Assembly (NCBI GenBank): GCA_902462205.1
Contig: CABQAR010000001.1
Coordinates: 62,001 to 126,000, forward strand
Source: an uncultured Dialister sp.
GTDB taxonomy: Bacteria > Bacillota > Negativicutes > Veillonellales > Dialisteraceae
DNA length: 64,000 nt
Direction of reading: 5' to 3'
The position numbers and the translations under genes are program-made. Under the pieces are notes generated by a model. It searched no databases, was not told the origin of the DNA, and was given only the letters and a program-made list of their open reading frames with translations. How positions within the stretch are numbered: the stretch's first letter is position 1; each line of letters begins with the position of its first letter. This document shows positions 61,578-64,000 of the stretch, in pieces.

Positions 61578-62750
61578 TTATTGTCGGGCGGTTCTGGGAG
61601 CGGACAGAAGGAAAGAGAAAATCAGCGGAATCAGGGAAATGCATCCGATGACATAAAATGTAGCGGGAAGTCCGAAGGAGTCGGCAATCCGTCCAAGCAG
61701 GGGCGCCACGATGCCGCCGATGCTGACAGATAATCCCAATGTCACGCCCGAAGCTAGCCCGACCCTGTTCGGCAGGTATTGCTGGCCAAGAACGACAAGC
61801 GGGCTGTATACCAGACAGATGGCGATGCCCATGAAAATCAGGAACAATCCGGCGGAGAAGATATTCGGCATCCACAGCATCATGAGAAGGGCAGGCGTGA
61901 ACAGGCAGAATCCCAACCGTGCAATGGTTCTGTGACCGTATTTATCAGCGAGCTTTCCTCCGAGAAGAGTGCTCAGCGCCCCTACACCGAAGTAGATGCT
62001 GAGGAGCGTGCTTCCCATGGTCTGGGATTGACCCAGCTCCTTTATGAGGTAAAGAACGATAAATGTGTTGACTCCGTAGAAAATAATAGACCGGCCGAAA
62101 ATCGTGATGCAGAGTTTAAGGAAAGAGGGCCACTGGTCCGGAATATAGGAGAGGCCGGAGCCTTTTTTTGTCCGCAGCAGTTTTTTGTCACCCAAGGCTT
62201 TTAATTGGGGATACACATAAGCAATTAAAAGACAGATGATGATTTCAGGAACAAGGAAGAAAAGCATTCCTTTAAGCTCCCCGATGGCGATAAAGGTGCT
62301 GACCAATATCGGCCCCATGGTAAATCCCATATTTCCGCCGAAAGCAAAAATGCTGAGGCTCATTCCGCGATTGTCCTCTGTGGATACGCGATTGACGAGA
62401 AGGGCTCCCTGCGGATGGAACATTGCGATGCCGATACCGCTTATCATGACGGCAAGGCAAAGCAGATAGAAATCCGATATGATGCCGGTAAGGGCGATGC
62501 CTCCCCCGGCGAGGAACAGGCCGAGAGGCATGATCCATGGCCAGTTATGCTTATCGGATAGCTGTCCAAGCAGTGGCTGTATGATAGAACCGATGATATT
62601 AGCGGATAAAACAAGAAAAGCCGCGGTGGTGTAATCGTAATGGTGGGCGGCGATGAGAAAAGGCAAAATGGCAGATAAAGCGCTCTGGTTTATATCAGAG
62701 CAAAAATGACCGAACGCGCAAAGGCTCTGGTAGCTTTTTAACGGAATCAT
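61578..62750 (-). CDS. MFS transporter, fosmidomycin-resistance (Fsr) type
   Basis: The protein has 390 aa and 12 membrane helices. The start SLCAFGHFCSDINQSALSAILPFL resembles Fsr proteins (GHxxxDxxxGxLPALLP). The MFS loop motif appears as GQLSDKHNW and GGKLADKYGHRT. Fsr exports fosmidomycin-like compounds in E. coli; the natural substrate here is unknown. Confidence 0.87.
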   Translation of the reverse strand: MIPLKSYQSLCAFGHFCSDINQSALSAILPFLIAAHHYDYTTAAFLVLSANIIGSIIQPLLGQLSDKHNWPWIMPLGLFLAGGGIALTGIISDFYLLCLAVMISGIGIAMFHPQGALLVNRVSTEDNRGMSLSIFAFGGNMGFTMGPILVSTFIAIGELKGMLFFLVPEIIICLLIAYVYPQLKALGDKKLLRTKKGSGLSYIPDQWPSFLKLCITIFGRSIIFYGVNTFIVLYLIKELGQSQTMGSTLLSIYFGVGALSTLLGGKLADKYGHRTIARLGFCLFTPALLMMLWMPNIFSAGLFLIFMGIAICLVYSPLVVLGQQYLPNRVGLASGVTLGLSVSIGGIVAPLLGRIADSFGLPATFYVIGCISLIPLIFSFLLSAPRTARQ

Positions 62751-62967
62751 GGTACAGGCTCCTTTCTTATTATCATTATATTATCTGCTGAATAGAATGA
62801 AAACTATATTGATAAAGGCAAAAAATATTATAATATCGCCATATTATCATTCAAATCTGTATATATGAATTTTGAGGAGCCATCTCGCCAGATTGCATTC
62901 CGGTGGTAAAAAACGGGTATTTCCATTATAATAATAAAAATATAAAAATGGTCGAGGAGCAGGATGT

Positions 62968-64000
62968 ATGAAGTTACTCCGCTTGATTTTACAGGGGTTT
63001 AAGTCTTTTGCGGACAAGACGACAATTGAATTCGCCGATGGAATGACTGTTATCGTGGGGCCGAATGGCTGCGGTAAGAGCAATATTTCTGATGCCGTGC
63101 GCTGGGTGCTGGGAGAGCAGAATATCCGCAATCTGCGCGGGCAGAAAACAGAAGACATCATCTTTTCCGGCGCAGAAGGAAGAAGTCCGAAGAATGCGGC
63201 GGAAGTGACGCTCATATTGGATAATTCCAACCATGAGCTGCCGATGGATACCGCAGAAGTGGCCATCACACGGCAGGTGCTCCGTAATGGCGACAGCGAT
63301 TTCCGCCTGAATAAGAGGAGCTGCCGATTGAAGGATATTCAGGAGCTCCTTGCGAATACAGGACTTGGCAAAGGGTCCATGGCCATTATCGGACAGAACA
63401 GGGTCGACCAGGTGCTGACAGCCCATCCGGAGGAGCGGCGCGTTATTTTTGAGGAAGTGGCAGGAATCAGCCTGTACCGGATGAGGAAAAATGAAGGGCT
63501 CCGTAAACTGGAAAAGACCGCGGAGAATATGGAACGTGTACGGGATCTGATGGCATTGCTTGACGAGCAGCTGGAACCGTTAAAAGAAGCGGCGGAAAAG
63601 GCAAAGATATATAAGACGCTTTCGTCAGAGAAAAAAGCAGTGGAGGCGACGATGTCTTTATTGCGCCTGACTTCCGTCGGACGCATGATCGCCCGTTATG
63701 AAAATGAATACAATATGCTTTCCGATGAGGATGTGGAGTGGCAGACAAAGCTGGCGCAGTTTGCCGCGGCAAAGGAAGAGCTGGAAAAGAAAGCGCTGGA
63801 GCACCAGGAGTCTCTCAGGAGGATCGGTGAAGAATCGGCAGAAAAGCAGAAGTTGATGGAAATGCTTCGCGGGGATTACCGGGTGAAGGAAGAAGCCTTC
63901 CATCATGCGGAAGAAGAAGCGGAACGTCTGAAAGCAGACGAAGAAGATCAGACGGAAGCGGAGAAGGAACTGGCGGACGAGATCCGGGACATGGCAGAGG
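62968..64000 (+). CDS. smc: Chromosome segregation protein SMC (partial, runs off the right edge)
   Basis: 344 codons are visible. The N-terminal ATPase part starts MKLLRLILQGFKSFADKTTIEF, with Walker A GPNGCGKSN at residues 31-39 and the R-loop VRWVLGEQNIRNLRG. The sequence GLGKGSMAIIGQNRVDQVL lies where SMC proteins have the Q-loop region. From about residue 165 it is a charged coiled coil (EAAEKAKIYKTLSSEKKAVEA onward) that continues beyond the window. GAGGAGCAGGATGT precedes the ATG. SMC compacts and separates chromosomes with ScpA/B. Upstream, 62751-62967 is A+T-rich with no gene. Confidence 0.95.
   Translation, partial: MKLLRLILQGFKSFADKTTIEFADGMTVIVGPNGCGKSNISDAVRWVLGEQNIRNLRGQKTEDIIFSGAEGRSPKNAAEVTLILDNSNHELPMDTAEVAITRQVLRNGDSDFRLNKRSCRLKDIQELLANTGLGKGSMAIIGQNRVDQVLTAHPEERRVIFEEVAGISLYRMRKNEGLRKLEKTAENMERVRDLMALLDEQLEPLKEAAEKAKIYKTLSSEKKAVEATMSLLRLTSVGRMIARYENEYNMLSDEDVEWQTKLAQFAAAKEELEKKALEHQESLRRIGEESAEKQKLMEMLRGDYRVKEEAFHHAEEEAERLKADEEDQTEAEKELADEIRDMAE

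Noticed and set aside
1..64000. CRISPR array, prophage, integrase or attachment sites
   Set aside because: I saw no regularly spaced repeats, phage structural genes, integrase or tRNA-end duplications. The only mobile element found is the IS200-like copy.

Overview
The window is about 64 kb of chromosome from a bacterium that is probably a member of the Negativicutes (Veillonellaceae; a Dialister- or Megasphaera-like organism is my best guess from memory). Many genes look Firmicute: a glycine T-box leader, RbgA, an RNase HII with an N-terminal extension, SCIFF with its maturase, a CsoR-type regulator and meso-diaminopimelate dehydrogenase. Others need an outer membrane: an LptD/OstA-like beta-barrel protein, a secretin and an RND-type adaptor. 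That mix is typical of diderm Firmicutes. Genes are densely packed, often with 4-35 bp overlaps, and most operons end in clear hairpin terminators.

Layout. 1-87 is the tail of a phosphate-permease-like gene. 241-8812 is one collinear run: rbgA, rnhB, a CsoR-like regulator, then a complete set for glutamyl-tRNA to uroporphyrinogen III and precorrin-2/sirohydrochlorin (precorrin-2 dehydrogenase, hemA, hemC, fused cobA-hemD, hemB, hemL). 8879-17131 holds an unusual signalling cluster: a binding-protein-like/7TM sensor with a degenerate kinase end, a second histidine kinase, a LuxR/NarL-type response regulator, and three envelope genes. Two of the three envelope transcription units are preceded by a nearly identical 19-bp palindromic element at the same distance from a -10 box. 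The third envelope gene, TMEM43-like, is split by a frameshift at an A-AAA-AAG heptamer. 17222-22804 carries a YegP-like gene, rpsT, acpS, NAD(P)HX repair, a ComEC-like hydrolase, a DUF1653 gene, ddh and tRNA-Ser.

23093-34515 has a tail-anchored unknown, the SCIFF peptide and its radical SAM maturase, two secreted proteins of unknown function, the LptD-like gene (visibly A+T-rich in its 3' half), pgi, a PilP/GspC-like protein with a secretin, and an ABC-F ATPase. An IS200-like element (about 34.62-35.35 kb) with a frameshifted tnpA follows. 35361-42884 contains a TPR lipoprotein, a short-chain dehydrogenase, tRNA-Thr, a large WG-repeat protein with a natural His run, T-box-glyQ-glyS and bioY. 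43131-48196 is a ferric-iron-type ABC importer with two different ATPases around one fused permease.

48412-50395 is a radical SAM / DUF4130 pair predicted to act on DNA. 50467-54609 is a MerR regulator divergent from a cupin, a tandem carboxymuconolactone-decarboxylase-like protein, two flavodoxins and a secreted metallophosphatase. The rest holds an NhaC antiporter, a small membrane protein, an FprA-type flavodiiron protein, an efflux adaptor lipoprotein, two alkylation-repair genes (Mpg/AAG type and ogt) around an AraC regulator, a fosmidomycin-resistance-like MFS transporter, and the start of smc, which runs off the right edge.

All assignments come from reading the sequence and remembered family signatures; no database search was run. 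Start codons were chosen from ribosome binding sites and family N-termini and often differ from the longest possible ORF.
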